Shown here: positions 18,027 through 28,076 of the stretch, one piece after another
Layout: each line of letters begins with the position of its first letter
Position numbering within the stretch: the first letter of the stretch is position 1
NCBI GenBank assembly: GCA_902800365.1
Contig: CADCEF010000006.1
Span: 1-64,000 of the forward strand
DNA from: an uncultured Prevotella sp.
GTDB lineage: Bacteria; Bacteroidota; Bacteroidia; Bacteroidales; Bacteroidaceae
Direction of reading: 5' to 3'
Length of the DNA: 64,000 bases
Made by a program: the position numbers and the translations under genes
The notes under the pieces: generated by a model
What the model was told of the DNA's origin: nothing
Seen by the model: only the letters and a program-made list of their open reading frames with translations
Database searches by the model: none

Positions 18027-19688
18027 ATGAAAACAAATATAAAAGGACTATTTCTGGCCGGACTTGCCACTATGGCTGTCGGCTGTACAGATTTGGATGT
18101 AGCTGTAGAGTCACAATATACAGAGTATCCAACAAACGATATTACCATTGAGGCCAAGATGGCTGATATCTACTACCACTTCAGTGGTGTGCTCGGCCGT
18201 CGTTACATGGAGCAGATGTGTCTCTCGAGTGACGAGTATTCTGCGGCATCATTCGGTGGTGGTTGGTACGATGGTGGTGCATACGCTCACCCCGCACTCC
18301 ATAACTATACTTATGAGGATGCAACACTCGACTGGTTCGGCACTATTACCGAGGGTATCTCTAAGGCCAACAAGGCCATTCAGGACCTGGGCGGTAACGA
18401 CGCTGGTGCTGCTGTAGCTTCGGCTCGTGCCATCCGCGCATATTTCCACTGGATTATTATGGACCTTTGGGGCGATGTGCCCATTTTGGATCGCATTCCT
18501 GCTGATGGTGAGACTGTAGCCCGTCAGCCACGTGCTGATGTTACTAGATGGTTGGAGTCAGAGCTGCTGGCTGTTATCCCAGATCTTACAACAGAGGTTA
18601 GCAGTAACACTTATGGTAAGCCAACCCGTTGGATGGCAGAGGCTCTTCTCGCTAAGATCTACATCAACTGGCCTGTTTACACAGCCTCAGCTGTAGAGAA
18701 CTACGATGCTGCCACCGCTAAGAACGAGAAGCTGGCCGACTGTATCGCTATGTGTAACGACATTATCAACTCTGGTAAGTTCAACCTCGGTTCAATGTCA
18801 TATCGCGAGAAGTTCTCTTACAACAATGGTCCTCAGGTAGAAGACTTCATCTATGCAATGCCTTTCGACACTAATACACGTCAGGGTATGCAGTTCGGAC
18901 GTAGCCGTTGCTGGAAGAACATAAAGAAGATGAATCCTAGCTACTTCGGCGATGTTCTCTCACAGTCGGGTGGTGGTTACATCACAATGACTCCTGAGTT
19001 TGTTAAGAAGACCTTCATCCTGAAGGGCGACGAGCGCAATAAGTGTGTGATTGGTCTGTCAAGCAACTACGACGACTATCGCTATGTAGAAGGTGAGGAC
19101 GAGAACACAGTATTTGTTTACAACAAGTCTACACTGGCTATGACCAAGGAGTTGGCACTTGTTGCTGGTCCTGGCAGCGATCCTTTGAAGATTAATGTTA
19201 ACGTAACATTGGCTAACGCTGACGACCCAACACTCGATATGGGTGATAACATCACTGGTTACAGCCAGGGTTGCCGCTCAGTTAAGTGGTTCGTTATCGA
19301 CGACGACTTCATGAATGGTCGTAACCAGTCTAACGACGTTCCTCTGTTCCGTTTTGCCGATGTTCTGCTGATGAAGGCAGAGGCTCTTACCCGTCAGGGA
19401 CAGAGCGGAGCTAAGGAGCTCTTCAACCAGATTCGTTCATACGCTGGTGCTCCTGAAATCAATGGTGAGCCTACACTTGAGGAGATCTACGACGAGCGTG
19501 GTCGTGAGTTCTTTGATGAGAACTGGCGTCGTAACGACATGATCCGTTTCGGTCATTTTGAGGACGAGTACTTCCCACACTACAAGAACTTCCCAACAGC
19601 TCGCTTCGACAAGACCTGTCGTATCGCTCCTATCCACAAGGATATTCTGAACCTCAACCCAACTTGGACTCAGAATGCTGGTTATTAA
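18027..19688 (+). CDS. SusD/RagB-type surface glycan-binding lipoprotein, PUL 1
   Basis: A 553-aa lipoprotein that caps the SusC barrel and delivers glycan. The lipobox ends at Cys20 (MAVGCTDLD). The body has SusD features: ARAIRAYFHWIIMDLWGDVPIL, KPTRWMAEALLAKIYINWPVY and the C-terminal DVLLMKAEALTRQGQSG and EEIYDERGREFFDENWRRNDMIRFG. It ends the rightward operon and is followed by a strong terminator. The substrate is inferred from the GH28, GH51 and GH127 neighbours as an arabinose-decorated pectic glycan. Confidence 0.93.
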   Translation: MKTNIKGLFLAGLATMAVGCTDLDVAVESQYTEYPTNDITIEAKMADIYYHFSGVLGRRYMEQMCLSSDEYSAASFGGGWYDGGAYAHPALHNYTYEDATLDWFGTITEGISKANKAIQDLGGNDAGAAVASARAIRAYFHWIIMDLWGDVPILDRIPADGETVARQPRADVTRWLESELLAVIPDLTTEVSSNTYGKPTRWMAEALLAKIYINWPVYTASAVENYDAATAKNEKLADCIAMCNDIINSGKFNLGSMSYREKFSYNNGPQVEDFIYAMPFDTNTRQGMQFGRSRCWKNIKKMNPSYFGDVLSQSGGGYITMTPEFVKKTFILKGDERNKCVIGLSSNYDDYRYVEGEDENTVFVYNKSTLAMTKELALVAGPGSDPLKINVNVTLANADDPTLDMGDNITGYSQGCRSVKWFVIDDDFMNGRNQSNDVPLFRFADVLLMKAEALTRQGQSGAKELFNQIRSYAGAPEINGEPTLEEIYDERGREFFDENWRRNDMIRFGHFEDEYFPHYKNFPTARFDKTCRIAPIHKDILNLNPTWTQNAGY

Positions 19689-19716
19689 TCTCTTGTAGAT
19701 AATATCTACTAAAATA

Positions 19717-19750
19717 TCTGGGCAGCCACATCAGTGACTGCCCAGACTTT
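19717..19750. terminator. Terminator between PUL 1 and PUL 2
   Basis: The 9-bp stem TCTGGGCAG (19717-19725) pairs with CTGCCCAGA (19738-19746). CAC and GTG extend the pairing into the loop. CTTTTTATAT follows. It separates the convergent SusD and SGBP genes. Confidence 0.85.
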
Positions 19751-19779
19751 TTATATAACAATTATATTTAAAGAGAAAA

Positions 19780-21795
19780 TTATTTCTTCTCAACAGTAAG
19801 AATACCATTGGCAATGCCGCCAGTAAGATCGATTGTGAATACGTAGGTGTCGCCATCATTTAGTGTAACACCATCTTTCAGGAATATATTTCCGTTATCG
19901 CTATCGGCAGCGTTAACACGGAACCAGTCGTTGTCGCTGTCAAGATGGTAGTCGCCACCCTGTCCGTTGAACTCGATACCCCATGTGGGCTGTCCGAAGA
20001 ACTTGAAGTTGATACCAGTGGCTGCCAGCTGCTGACCTACGGTGAGGGTGATGCGATAAACGCCCTTGGCTATTGGAGCCATACACTGATCCCAGTCTGG
20101 ATCGGTCCACCAGCTCTTGTTGTTGGCCGATGTGAGCAGTGGCTTGTTCACACAGTCGCTACCGATAATCCAGATAGAGCCTGTGCCATCGGCCTGCATG
20201 GTGGCTGGCTTACCCTCGTCGTTGATGGGGTAAACCTGTACGTACTCGTAGTCGGCATAGGCCTTAACAGCATACTGCCCGTTGATGCAGAGGAAGGTGT
20301 AGGTGCCATCGCCATTGGCCTTGAAGAAGTCAGGATCAACATACCAGTTGCTGCCCACGATGCCTTCGAACTGTACAGTCATACCCTTCTTCAGGGTCAT
20401 GGCCTGTGGCTCCTTGTCGGCCAGCGTCACTGTCTGCACACCCTCGCCAGCACCCTTCGTGATGGTGAGTGGTGCATTCTTGGTGCCGCCAGTCAGGTTA
20501 ATCGTGAAGATATATACATCGCCCTCGGTAAGGGTGGCACCCTCCTTCAGGTAGATGTTACCATTGTCGTGACCATTGCCATCGCCCACGCCGAATATGT
20601 CGTGATTGCAAACCAGTGAATAGTCGCTGCCATCGCCCTTGAACTCAGTGCCCCAGTTGGGCTGACCGAAGAACTTGAAGTTGACATCGCTGGCAGAGAG
20701 CTGCTTGCCCACGGTGAGGGTAAGCTGGTATACCTTATCCTTGACCTGAGCCATAGGCTGATCCCACTCTGTACCAGTCCACCAGCCATTGTTATTAGAA
20801 CTGGTGAGGTATGGCTTGTTGATGCCATTGCCACCAATCACCCAGATGGCACCAGAACCATCAGACTGGAGTGTGGCAGGCTCGTTGGCAGTACCGCTAT
20901 ATACCTGCAGGAACTGATACTTAGAGTAGGCTGTGAGGGTGTAGATGCCATCGACACCCAGGAACACATAGTTGCCTGCATCGTTAAGCTCGAAGAAGTC
21001 GTTGTCGATAAACCAATCGTTGCCTACGATGCCACCGATGGTGTACTCACGCCCCTGTTCAAGCTGGCGGGTGATGATGTTCTCGGCCTCGGTGAAGATA
21101 AGTGGCTGGATGGTGATCTCCTCGTTAGGACCATAGCTATAGTCGCAGGTATTGAAGCTCACTACCACATCGCCTGCATTGTTGGTCTGGAAGTCGATGC
21201 TACCCTTCTGGCCCAATGCAATCTCGGTGCCATTGCTACCAAAACTCCACTTGCCGTCCTGAGTCATGAAGTAACCCTTGAAGGCGCTTTCGCTGGTATG
21301 GATGGTTGTGGTATAGAGATAGTCGGCCTCCTCGGTCATCTGGTAAACAGTGCTGTCGGCAGTGATGAACTGCAGATTGCTGAGGTGAGGACGCTCTACG
21401 GTGAGGGGAACCTCGATGATGGTGGTAGAGGTGGTGACGTTCTGCAGGGTGAGGCGTACGATAGCCTCGCCATTGGGGATATACTGCAGGTAGGGTACAT
21501 TCAGTGTCACACTATAGTCGCCTGCCTCCTTAGTGCGGATGGTGGTGGCATCAACTGTCTCATTGGTGAACAGCAGTTCGGCCTTGAGGGTAGAAAGGCG
21601 TTCGCCCTTCTTATCAGTACAGTTTACGTTAAAGGTGGTCTGCTGCCCCATCTGAGCAGTGCCCAGACTGCTAACGCCGATAAGCGGATCGCCCTGCTTA
21701 ACGATATTTTTGTAGTCTTCGTCGATACACGAAGTGAACATGAACAGTGCTGCTCCAAGAAGCATGCTGCCAATTCTTGATATCTTAGTCTTCAT
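19780..21795 (-). CDS. SusE/F-like surface glycan-binding lipoprotein with duplicated module
   Basis: A 671-aa lipoprotein from the ATG at 21795; the open frame extends upstream to a TTG, which is unlikely to be used. The lipobox ends at Cys23 (FMFTSCIDEDY). Residues about 35-220 are Ig-like domains. The rest is a tandem duplication: two modules of about 200 residues share IVGNDWFIDNDFF / IVGSNWYVDPDFF, NGWWTGTEWDQPMA / KSWWTDPDWDQCMA, and NFKFFGQPNWGTEF / NFKFFGQPTWGIEF. The aromatic-rich modules look like glycan-binding units. It has no catalytic motif. It is the last gene of the SusC-SusD-GH30 operon, the place of the surface glycan-binding protein (SGBP) in Bacteroides beta-1,6-glucan loci. 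Confidence 0.85.
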   Translation of the reverse strand: MKTKISRIGSMLLGAALFMFTSCIDEDYKNIVKQGDPLIGVSSLGTAQMGQQTTFNVNCTDKKGERLSTLKAELLFTNETVDATTIRTKEAGDYSVTLNVPYLQYIPNGEAIVRLTLQNVTTSTTIIEVPLTVERPHLSNLQFITADSTVYQMTEEADYLYTTTIHTSESAFKGYFMTQDGKWSFGSNGTEIALGQKGSIDFQTNNAGDVVVSFNTCDYSYGPNEEITIQPLIFTEAENIITRQLEQGREYTIGGIVGNDWFIDNDFFELNDAGNYVFLGVDGIYTLTAYSKYQFLQVYSGTANEPATLQSDGSGAIWVIGGNGINKPYLTSSNNNGWWTGTEWDQPMAQVKDKVYQLTLTVGKQLSASDVNFKFFGQPNWGTEFKGDGSDYSLVCNHDIFGVGDGNGHDNGNIYLKEGATLTEGDVYIFTINLTGGTKNAPLTITKGAGEGVQTVTLADKEPQAMTLKKGMTVQFEGIVGSNWYVDPDFFKANGDGTYTFLCINGQYAVKAYADYEYVQVYPINDEGKPATMQADGTGSIWIIGSDCVNKPLLTSANNKSWWTDPDWDQCMAPIAKGVYRITLTVGQQLAATGINFKFFGQPTWGIEFNGQGGDYHLDSDNDWFRVNAADSDNGNIFLKDGVTLNDGDTYVFTIDLTGGIANGILTVEKK

Positions 21796-21826
21796 AATTA
21801 TCAATTGTCAATTATCAATTATCAAT
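21796..21826 (+). repeat. Heptanucleotide repeat between the GH30 and SGBP genes
   Basis: AATTATC or AATTGTC is repeated 4.4 times with exact 7-nt spacing and fills almost the whole gap between the GH30 stop and the SGBP start. Confidence 0.75.
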
Positions 21827-21834
21827 AGTTTCAA

Positions 21835-23349
21835 CTACCATTTGCATGAAACCACCCCCTGTGCAGGGATGACTGTGCGGAAGTGATTCTGACCATCGCT
21901 GATAACGGCAGTTACATTCTCATCAGAGCTGTTAAGAACTACTGTGGCGTAGGTGCCGTCAGGATTTCGGAAAGCAGAGTATACAAGTCCGTTCTTGACG
22001 AGTGAACGCTGAGAAACACCAATACGCTGAGCATCGGGGCGAACTACACTCGACATGTGAGAGATCACATAATAGTGAGAGTTGCGAGTGATGGTCTTAT
22101 AATCCATCGAGATATCAACAGCACCAAAACAAGTCTGGCAACCACCATCCAGGTTGGGGCCCATGTTCATATCGAGCATCAGGTTCCATACCAGCACGGC
22201 CTTGCACCACTGGTTAACAGTGCCCAGCGTAACGTTCTTCATATCCTCCATGAGGCGCTTAGAGAGGTTACGACCATCGTTCCAGGTGCCAATGCTCGAC
22301 TCAGAGAAGATGAGTTCCTTATCAGGAGCCTGGGTGTGGATGTCGGTCAGCTCGGTGTTCTTGCCGCCGTAGTCGTGATAAGCAGAACCAACCACCAGCT
22401 CAGAACCCTCGAACTCATTGCCAAGTGCATTGTAAACCTTTACTGGATAGTCCTGCTGGTCCTCGATATTATCATAGTTGTAGTTATGATCGAAGAGGTA
22501 GATCTTGGTGCTGATACCATTCTTCTTGAAAGCCGAAGCCAACTCGGCTACGAATGGTGCTTCCTCCTGCCAAGGCATGTAGAGCGATGCGCAGTTGGCC
22601 TTGTTGAGAGGCTCGTTCTGAGGAGAAACGGCATAGATATTGATACCCTGCTGCTTCATGGCAGCAATGAACTTAACGAAGTACTGGGCATAGTCCTTAC
22701 GATAGTCAGGATTCAGGTGACCGTCGGTCCAAGAATCGAATGGACTCTTAGTGTCGATGTCAGAAACCTTCATCCATTTAGGACAGGTCCAAGGAGCAGC
22801 GATAATCTTCACGTTGGGATTGATAGCCAGAATCTCCTTCAGAACAGGGATGACATACTGAGTCTCGTCGCTGTAGAGACGGAAGTTATCGAGTCCGGGC
22901 TCATCGCAGAGCGAATACTCTGTAGAAGAGAAGTCGTTACAGCCGATGCTGATACGAGCGTAGCTCACACCATAACCCTCGGTCTCAGAATAGGTCTGCT
23001 TGAGGAAGGCTGCACGCTCCTCGGGCTGCATCTTGAGCAGGTTGTAACAGGTAGAATAAGTAATGGCGAATCCGAAACCATCCATGGTCTGGAACTGCTG
23101 GGCAGGATCAACGATGATGGTAGAAGGTGCCATGTTGTTACCAGTAAACACTTCGGCCTTGCTCATGTCGAGCAGTTGTGAACCATTGCCTGTAGTGGTA
23201 TAGATGGTGGCTACGCGACCTGTGGGCTCTGATGAGCCACCCTGATCGTCTGGACGAGGGGTATCGTCGATTGATGCACTGTTAGAGCAAGCTGCTGTAG
23301 AGAGCAACAGTGCGGTTGCTATGCTTAATATTGACATATTTGTTTTCAT
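21835..23349 (-). CDS. GH30-family endo-glucanase lipoprotein (likely beta-1,6-glucanase)
   Basis: A 504-aa lipoprotein (Cys21 in TAACSNS) followed by a disordered linker rich in Gly, Ser and Asp. The catalytic barrel shows GH30 blocks: FQTMDGFGFAITYSTCYNLL, YARISIGCNDFSSTEYSLCD, and KIIAAPWTCPKWMK. The acid/base Glu246 lies in SPQNEP and the nucleophile Glu350 in IFSESSIGTW. The APWSPP-like block and the neighbouring genes resemble GH30 subfamily 3 beta-1,6-glucanases rather than the xylanase subfamily, but the subfamily call is inference. A lipid anchor fits a surface endo-enzyme that feeds SusCD. Spacing is 15 bp after SusD and about 39 bp before the SGBP. Confidence 0.87.
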   Translation of the reverse strand: MKTNMSILSIATALLLSTAACSNSASIDDTPRPDDQGGSSEPTGRVATIYTTTGNGSQLLDMSKAEVFTGNNMAPSTIIVDPAQQFQTMDGFGFAITYSTCYNLLKMQPEERAAFLKQTYSETEGYGVSYARISIGCNDFSSTEYSLCDEPGLDNFRLYSDETQYVIPVLKEILAINPNVKIIAAPWTCPKWMKVSDIDTKSPFDSWTDGHLNPDYRKDYAQYFVKFIAAMKQQGINIYAVSPQNEPLNKANCASLYMPWQEEAPFVAELASAFKKNGISTKIYLFDHNYNYDNIEDQQDYPVKVYNALGNEFEGSELVVGSAYHDYGGKNTELTDIHTQAPDKELIFSESSIGTWNDGRNLSKRLMEDMKNVTLGTVNQWCKAVLVWNLMLDMNMGPNLDGGCQTCFGAVDISMDYKTITRNSHYYVISHMSSVVRPDAQRIGVSQRSLVKNGLVYSAFRNPDGTYATVVLNSSDENVTAVISDGQNHFRTVIPAQGVVSCKW

Positions 23350-23364
23350 TGTTGTAAGTTGTGA

Positions 23365-24882
23365 TTAATATCCGGGATTTTGTTCAAGATTAATATTCTC
23401 GTCGAGTGCTGTCTGTGGCAGAGGCAGCAGATAAGAATTCTCGTCGAAGGTGCGCTTCTGAGCCAGACGACCAGCATCCTTGGCATAAACAGCATTCATA
23501 TACTGCTCTACCTTACCGTTACGACAGAGGTCGAACCAGCGCTGTCCTTCGAAAGCAAGCTCCAAGCGGCGCTCGTGCAGAACCTTTTCTACCATATCGC
23601 CAGAGGCATCGATATCCTTCAGGTTTACACGCTGACGAATCTGATTGACCAGCGCTGCTGCCTGCTGGGCATTGCCCTGATGAGCATAAGCCTCGGCCTC
23701 CATCAGCAGGATATCAGCCAAACGCAGCTTGTAGCGGTTCTGATAAGAAGAACGGCACTTGTACATGAATGGATAGTGAGATGCTGGGTAGTAGTTGTTC
23801 CAAGTGCACTCGTAGTAAACCACGCTCTCGTTGAAACGAATCTCGTCGCCTTCCTCGGTGAAGTCGCGAATCAGGTCGCGAGATGGGGTAATCCACTTAG
23901 CCCATGTAAAGTAGTACTCGTAGTCATCCAACTGGCGACCGTACATCCAGGTCTCCCAGTTTCCATTACCTGTAGAGTAGTGAACCTCGAGAATACCCTC
24001 GCTGGTGTTGCGCTTCACGCAATCCTTCTTGTCGGCATCGTAGCCAAACAGAGTGGCATACTCTGGCTCAAGTGTCAGTCCTGCAGTTGCTTTCACCTTC
24101 TCGGCATACTCTATAACCTTGCTGTAATCCTGAACAGGGCGCTCGGCATAAACCTTGGCCAGCATGGCCTGAGCTACCGTCTTGGTGAGCAGGGTGCGGT
24201 CGGTATTTGAGAACTCTGGCGCATCAGGCAAAGCCTCCTCCAGGTCCTTGATCACCTGCTGATAGCACTCCTCGGTAGTCTTCTTTGGAGGGTAATAGGT
24301 AGGATAAACCTCCTCTACATTATCATTAGTGATAGTCTTGGCAATATCTGTGATTACAGGGAACGAGCCCCACAGACGGGCCATATCAAACATTATGAGG
24401 GCACGGAAGATTTTACCTTCGGCCTGCCACTGGCGGCACTCTGCATCACTCACCAGATTCTTGGCGCGCAGTTCATCGAGGCCGTTAATCAGCACATTGG
24501 CCTGAGCTACATCAGCCAGATAGCGCGTCCAGTCGCGACTCAGAACAGAATTCGAAGCGTCGATAGAGTTGGTCTCATATGGCACCACCTCAGCACCAGT
24601 AGTACCAGCATAGGCATTGTCAGAGTGTGCCTCGGCAATGAGCAGCATGTCGAGCGACCAATGCTCCTGACGGTTACGCAACAGTTCATACAGATTCTTG
24701 CGCTGGTCGATAGCGGCCTGTTTGTCCTTCAACACAGCTGCTACGGTATCGGTGAGCACACCTTCGGTAAGCTCGGTGGCATCGGAGATAGGCTCCTGGT
24801 CGAGCGAACATGAAATTAGTACGCCGCCTACAGCACAACCCAGAATACCAGCACGGATATATTTATATATATTGTTATTCAT
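23365..24882 (-). CDS. SusD/RagB-type surface glycan-binding lipoprotein, PUL 2
   Basis: A 505-aa SusD-like lipoprotein with lipobox ending at Cys25 (VLISCSLDQEP). Typical blocks are KIFRALIMFDMARLWGSFPVITD, TVAQAMLAKVYAERPVQDY, RLADILLMEAEAYAHQGNAQQAAALVNQIRQR and the C-terminal VLHERRLELAFEGQRWFDLCRNG. It starts 15 bp after SusC and pairs with that barrel. Together with GH30 and the SGBP it forms the surface capture apparatus of PUL 2. Confidence 0.93.
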   Translation of the reverse strand: MNNNIYKYIRAGILGCAVGGVLISCSLDQEPISDATELTEGVLTDTVAAVLKDKQAAIDQRKNLYELLRNRQEHWSLDMLLIAEAHSDNAYAGTTGAEVVPYETNSIDASNSVLSRDWTRYLADVAQANVLINGLDELRAKNLVSDAECRQWQAEGKIFRALIMFDMARLWGSFPVITDIAKTITNDNVEEVYPTYYPPKKTTEECYQQVIKDLEEALPDAPEFSNTDRTLLTKTVAQAMLAKVYAERPVQDYSKVIEYAEKVKATAGLTLEPEYATLFGYDADKKDCVKRNTSEGILEVHYSTGNGNWETWMYGRQLDDYEYYFTWAKWITPSRDLIRDFTEEGDEIRFNESVVYYECTWNNYYPASHYPFMYKCRSSYQNRYKLRLADILLMEAEAYAHQGNAQQAAALVNQIRQRVNLKDIDASGDMVEKVLHERRLELAFEGQRWFDLCRNGKVEQYMNAVYAKDAGRLAQKRTFDENSYLLPLPQTALDENINLEQNPGY

Positions 24883-24897
24883 ATTCTTGATACTTAA

Positions 24898-27897
24898 TTA
24901 AAATTCAACTTTCAAACCAATAGAGAATGACTTGCAGAGTGGATAGGTACCCCAGTCGAGCCCCTGAACAGCACCACTGTTACCATTCTGGTTAACCTCT
25001 GGGTCCATGCCCCTATACTTGGTAAGGGTGAGCAGGTTGGTTGCCGACATGTATGGCTGCAGCTTGGTGAGACCAATGCGCTTGATGATGTGGCGTGGAA
25101 CGTCGTAAGAGAGCGATACATCCTTCAGACGAACATACGAACCATCCTCGAGGAAGTAGCTGGAATTGTGCATCTCGAAACCAGCCTTAGGCACATCGGT
25201 AATCTGACCAGGAACGCGCCAGCGCTCAAGCACACGGGTGGTCTGGTTCTTACCATCGTACATACCCTCGGTCTCCATGCGGCCTACGTTATACACATCG
25301 TTGCCATAACTACCCTGGATAAGTACACTAAGATTGAGACCTTTATATGAGAATGTGTTGGTTAAACCGAAAGTAAAATCGGGATTAGGATCGCCAATGT
25401 ATGTACGGTCAGAAGCTGAAACCATGCCATCGCCATTCACATCGCGATACATCAGCTCACCTGTCTCTGGGTCAACACCATCGCTGATATAACCCCAGAA
25501 TGAGCCGAGTGGACGACCTGGTGTGTTACGAACCACAGCCTCCTTGATAAAGTCGGTGGTAGTAGCAGCATAATAAATCTGTGTAAGTTTCAGACTCTTC
25601 AGCTCGTTACGGTTGAAAGAGATGTTGAAGTCGGTATTCCACTTGAAGTTCTTGCTGATGATGTTCTTTGAGCTGATGGTGAACTCGAAACCTTTGTTCA
25701 CGATTTCGCCACCATTGTATGGCAGAGAGTTGGCAGCAGCAGAACCTGTGGGCAGGGTGATCCACATCAGCATGTCGCTGGTCTTCTTGTAATAGTAGTC
25801 GGCATACAGTGTCAGACGATTGTTGAGCACGGTGATGTCGATACCCAAGTCGGTCTGAGTGGTTGTCTCCCAAGTGAGTTCAGGATTAGAGAGTGAGCTC
25901 TGGCTGCGGGTAGGTGTAGCATTGGCATCGTTGCCCTCGCCAAACCACTGGATGCGGTTGATGTTGTATGCTGCCAGATAGCTGTTGTTGCCCAGACCAC
26001 TCTGGTTACCAGTCTGTCCCCAGCCACCACGAATCTTCAAGTCGTCAATCCACTTGATGTTCTTCATGAACTTCTCCTGGGTAACACGCCAAGCAGCCGA
26101 GAATGAGGGGAAGTAGCCCCAGCGATGACCAGGAGCCAGCTTCGACGAACCATCGGCACGCATATTGGCAGTAAAGAGATAGGTGTCGTTGAGATTGTAT
26201 GACAGACGTGCAAAGTACGACTGCATAGCCCAATGACCAGCCCATGAGCCTGTATCGGTCCATGAGATCTTGTTGGCACCGTTCAGTGTCTTGATATCGT
26301 CGTTGGCATAGTTTGAACCATTAATCCAGTTGTTAGAACTCTTATCGGTAGTACCTGATGAACCCAGCATCACGTCGATGCCATGAGCACCAAAGTTCTT
26401 CTTGAAGTTCAGGATGTTATCGAATGTGAGAGTGGTGCGGATGCTGCGTGCATCGTAACCTGTACCCTTGGTGTCACGTCCATACTGTGTCTCGTTAGGA
26501 TCCAGGAAGTTCATGGTCTTTCCCTGTGTGCGCTCCATAGAGAGACTTGATGTGAGTGTGAGCTCTGGCAGGAAATAAACAGTAGCTTTACCTGTGGCAA
26601 TCAGCTTGTTGTAGTTAGAGCGATTGTCCTTGGTACGAGCGATATTGTTCAGCGGACTGGTGATATTGACACCATAGAAGTTGTTGTTATACTGAGTTGG
26701 ATTCTCAGGGTCCATGATGGGCGCATAGGTTGGAGTGTTGATGACCGACATGAGCACACCACCACGGTTGGCGCCGTTACCTGAGATGATACCACCACGA
26801 TAGGTATAATCAGAATAGGTTACGCTGGCATTCAGGCGGAGCCACTTGCGCAGATCGTTCTCAACAGCAGCACGGAAGTTGTAACGCTCAAAGTCGGTCT
26901 CCTTGATCACACCGTTCTCACGTGTGTAACCACCAGAGAGGTAGTAGCGCAGCTTGTCGTTACCATTGGTAATCTGCAACTGATAGTTCTGAACAGCACC
27001 AGTACGGAAGGTTTCTTTCTTCCAGTCGGTCTGATCTTCCAGACCCTCAGGCAACTTAACAAGACCTATCTCGTCCTGCAATTCCTTATACTCCCAGGCA
27101 TTGAGCACTTTTGGGGTGTGGTTTACCTGCGAGAAAGAATAGTGAGCATTCAGACTTACCTTGGCAACACCCTGTTTGCCTTGCTTGGTGCCGATGATGA
27201 TAACACCATTGGCAGCACGGCTACCATAGATAGCTGCACTTGAGGCATCTTTCAGTATCTGGATATCCTCGATATCATCAGCTGCCAGGAAGTCGATATC
27301 CTCGAAAGGCACGCCGTCGACTACATAGAGAGGGTTATTACTACCATTCAGAGAAGTGGTACCACGCACACGTACGGTAGGAGCACTACCTGGCTGACCA
27401 TTGGCCTGCGAAATCTGCAAACCAGCAGCCTTTCCCTGCATACCCTGAGCAGCCGATACGATAGGACGGTTTTCAAGGTCCTTGGTCGATACGCTGCTTA
27501 CAGCAGTTGTTACATCCTTACGCTTAACAGAGCCATAGCCAATGGCTACAACTTCGTCGAGCAGGTTGTTGTCTTCTTTCAGCACCACCTTCATCTGGGC
27601 GGCAGCCTTTGCACTCTGACTGACATAACCAATGTAGCTGAACTGCAACGTGGCGCCCTTCTCCACTTGGATGGTGAAATGGCCGTCAAGGTCGGTAACT
27701 GCACCATTAGTGGTGCCTTTCTCAAAGACAGACGCTCCAATAACAGGATTGTTCTGTTCATCGAATACTTCTCCCGTGACTTTCAGCTTCTGGGCTGATG
27801 CCATCAATGGAAGAAGCATTGCAAATAAGACAAAGACTATTCGTCTCATTGCGATCAGGTTTTTTCTTTTCTTCATAAATTCTTTTTTATCAGACAT
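24898..27897 (-). CDS. SusC/RagA-type TonB-dependent glycan transporter, PUL 2
   Basis: A 999-aa outer-membrane transporter. Three in-frame ATGs precede the signal peptide (at 27897, 27876 and 27849); the second gives the usual basic start MKKRKNLIAMRRIVFVL. The carboxypeptidase-like domain VTGEVFDEQNNPVIGASV, the region LLDEVVAIGYGSVKRKDVTTAVSSV, the plug motif YVVDGVPFEDIDFL, DIQILKDASSAAIYGSRAANGVIIIGTK, and a barrel ending in FSIGLKVEF define the family. It is the first gene of the leftward operon. A -7 box at 28069-28076 implies an unusually long leader of about 170 nt. Confidence 0.94.
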   Translation of the reverse strand: MSDKKEFMKKRKNLIAMRRIVFVLFAMLLPLMASAQKLKVTGEVFDEQNNPVIGASVFEKGTTNGAVTDLDGHFTIQVEKGATLQFSYIGYVSQSAKAAAQMKVVLKEDNNLLDEVVAIGYGSVKRKDVTTAVSSVSTKDLENRPIVSAAQGMQGKAAGLQISQANGQPGSAPTVRVRGTTSLNGSNNPLYVVDGVPFEDIDFLAADDIEDIQILKDASSAAIYGSRAANGVIIIGTKQGKQGVAKVSLNAHYSFSQVNHTPKVLNAWEYKELQDEIGLVKLPEGLEDQTDWKKETFRTGAVQNYQLQITNGNDKLRYYLSGGYTRENGVIKETDFERYNFRAAVENDLRKWLRLNASVTYSDYTYRGGIISGNGANRGGVLMSVINTPTYAPIMDPENPTQYNNNFYGVNITSPLNNIARTKDNRSNYNKLIATGKATVYFLPELTLTSSLSMERTQGKTMNFLDPNETQYGRDTKGTGYDARSIRTTLTFDNILNFKKNFGAHGIDVMLGSSGTTDKSSNNWINGSNYANDDIKTLNGANKISWTDTGSWAGHWAMQSYFARLSYNLNDTYLFTANMRADGSSKLAPGHRWGYFPSFSAAWRVTQEKFMKNIKWIDDLKIRGGWGQTGNQSGLGNNSYLAAYNINRIQWFGEGNDANATPTRSQSSLSNPELTWETTTQTDLGIDITVLNNRLTLYADYYYKKTSDMLMWITLPTGSAAANSLPYNGGEIVNKGFEFTISSKNIISKNFKWNTDFNISFNRNELKSLKLTQIYYAATTTDFIKEAVVRNTPGRPLGSFWGYISDGVDPETGELMYRDVNGDGMVSASDRTYIGDPNPDFTFGLTNTFSYKGLNLSVLIQGSYGNDVYNVGRMETEGMYDGKNQTTRVLERWRVPGQITDVPKAGFEMHNSSYFLEDGSYVRLKDVSLSYDVPRHIIKRIGLTKLQPYMSATNLLTLTKYRGMDPEVNQNGNSGAVQGLDWGTYPLCKSFSIGLKVEF

Positions 27898-28068
27898 TAT
27901 TTAATTAAAAGTTCTCTTTTCCTTTTTATTTTTCCTTTCAACAATCTATATTACCTTATTAAATTAATGCCTACCGATTACAAGGTTAATAACATTATCA
28001 ACTAACTATTCATTACTACATATCTAACCAATTAACTATATGAAAAAACTTCTCCAAGTTTACGGCTG

Positions 28069-28076
28069 CAAAATTA
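28069..28076 (-). promoter_or_regulatory. -7 box of the PUL 2 susC operon
   Basis: The minus strand reads TAATTTTG followed by CAGCC, a match to TAnnTTTG. It lies about 170 bp upstream of the susC start, so the mRNA would carry a long leader. Confidence 0.55.

Noticed and set aside
8102-19779. Dedicated regulator of PUL 1 (hybrid two-component or sigma/anti-sigma pair)
   Set aside because: No such gene is present between 8.1 and 19.8 kb; control must come from elsewhere.
22057-23181. 374-codon open frame on the plus strand opposite GH30
   Set aside because: It is an exact shadow of the GH30 gene, has no recognisable motif or signal, and no promoter of its own; the minus-strand frame has complete GH30 active-site motifs.
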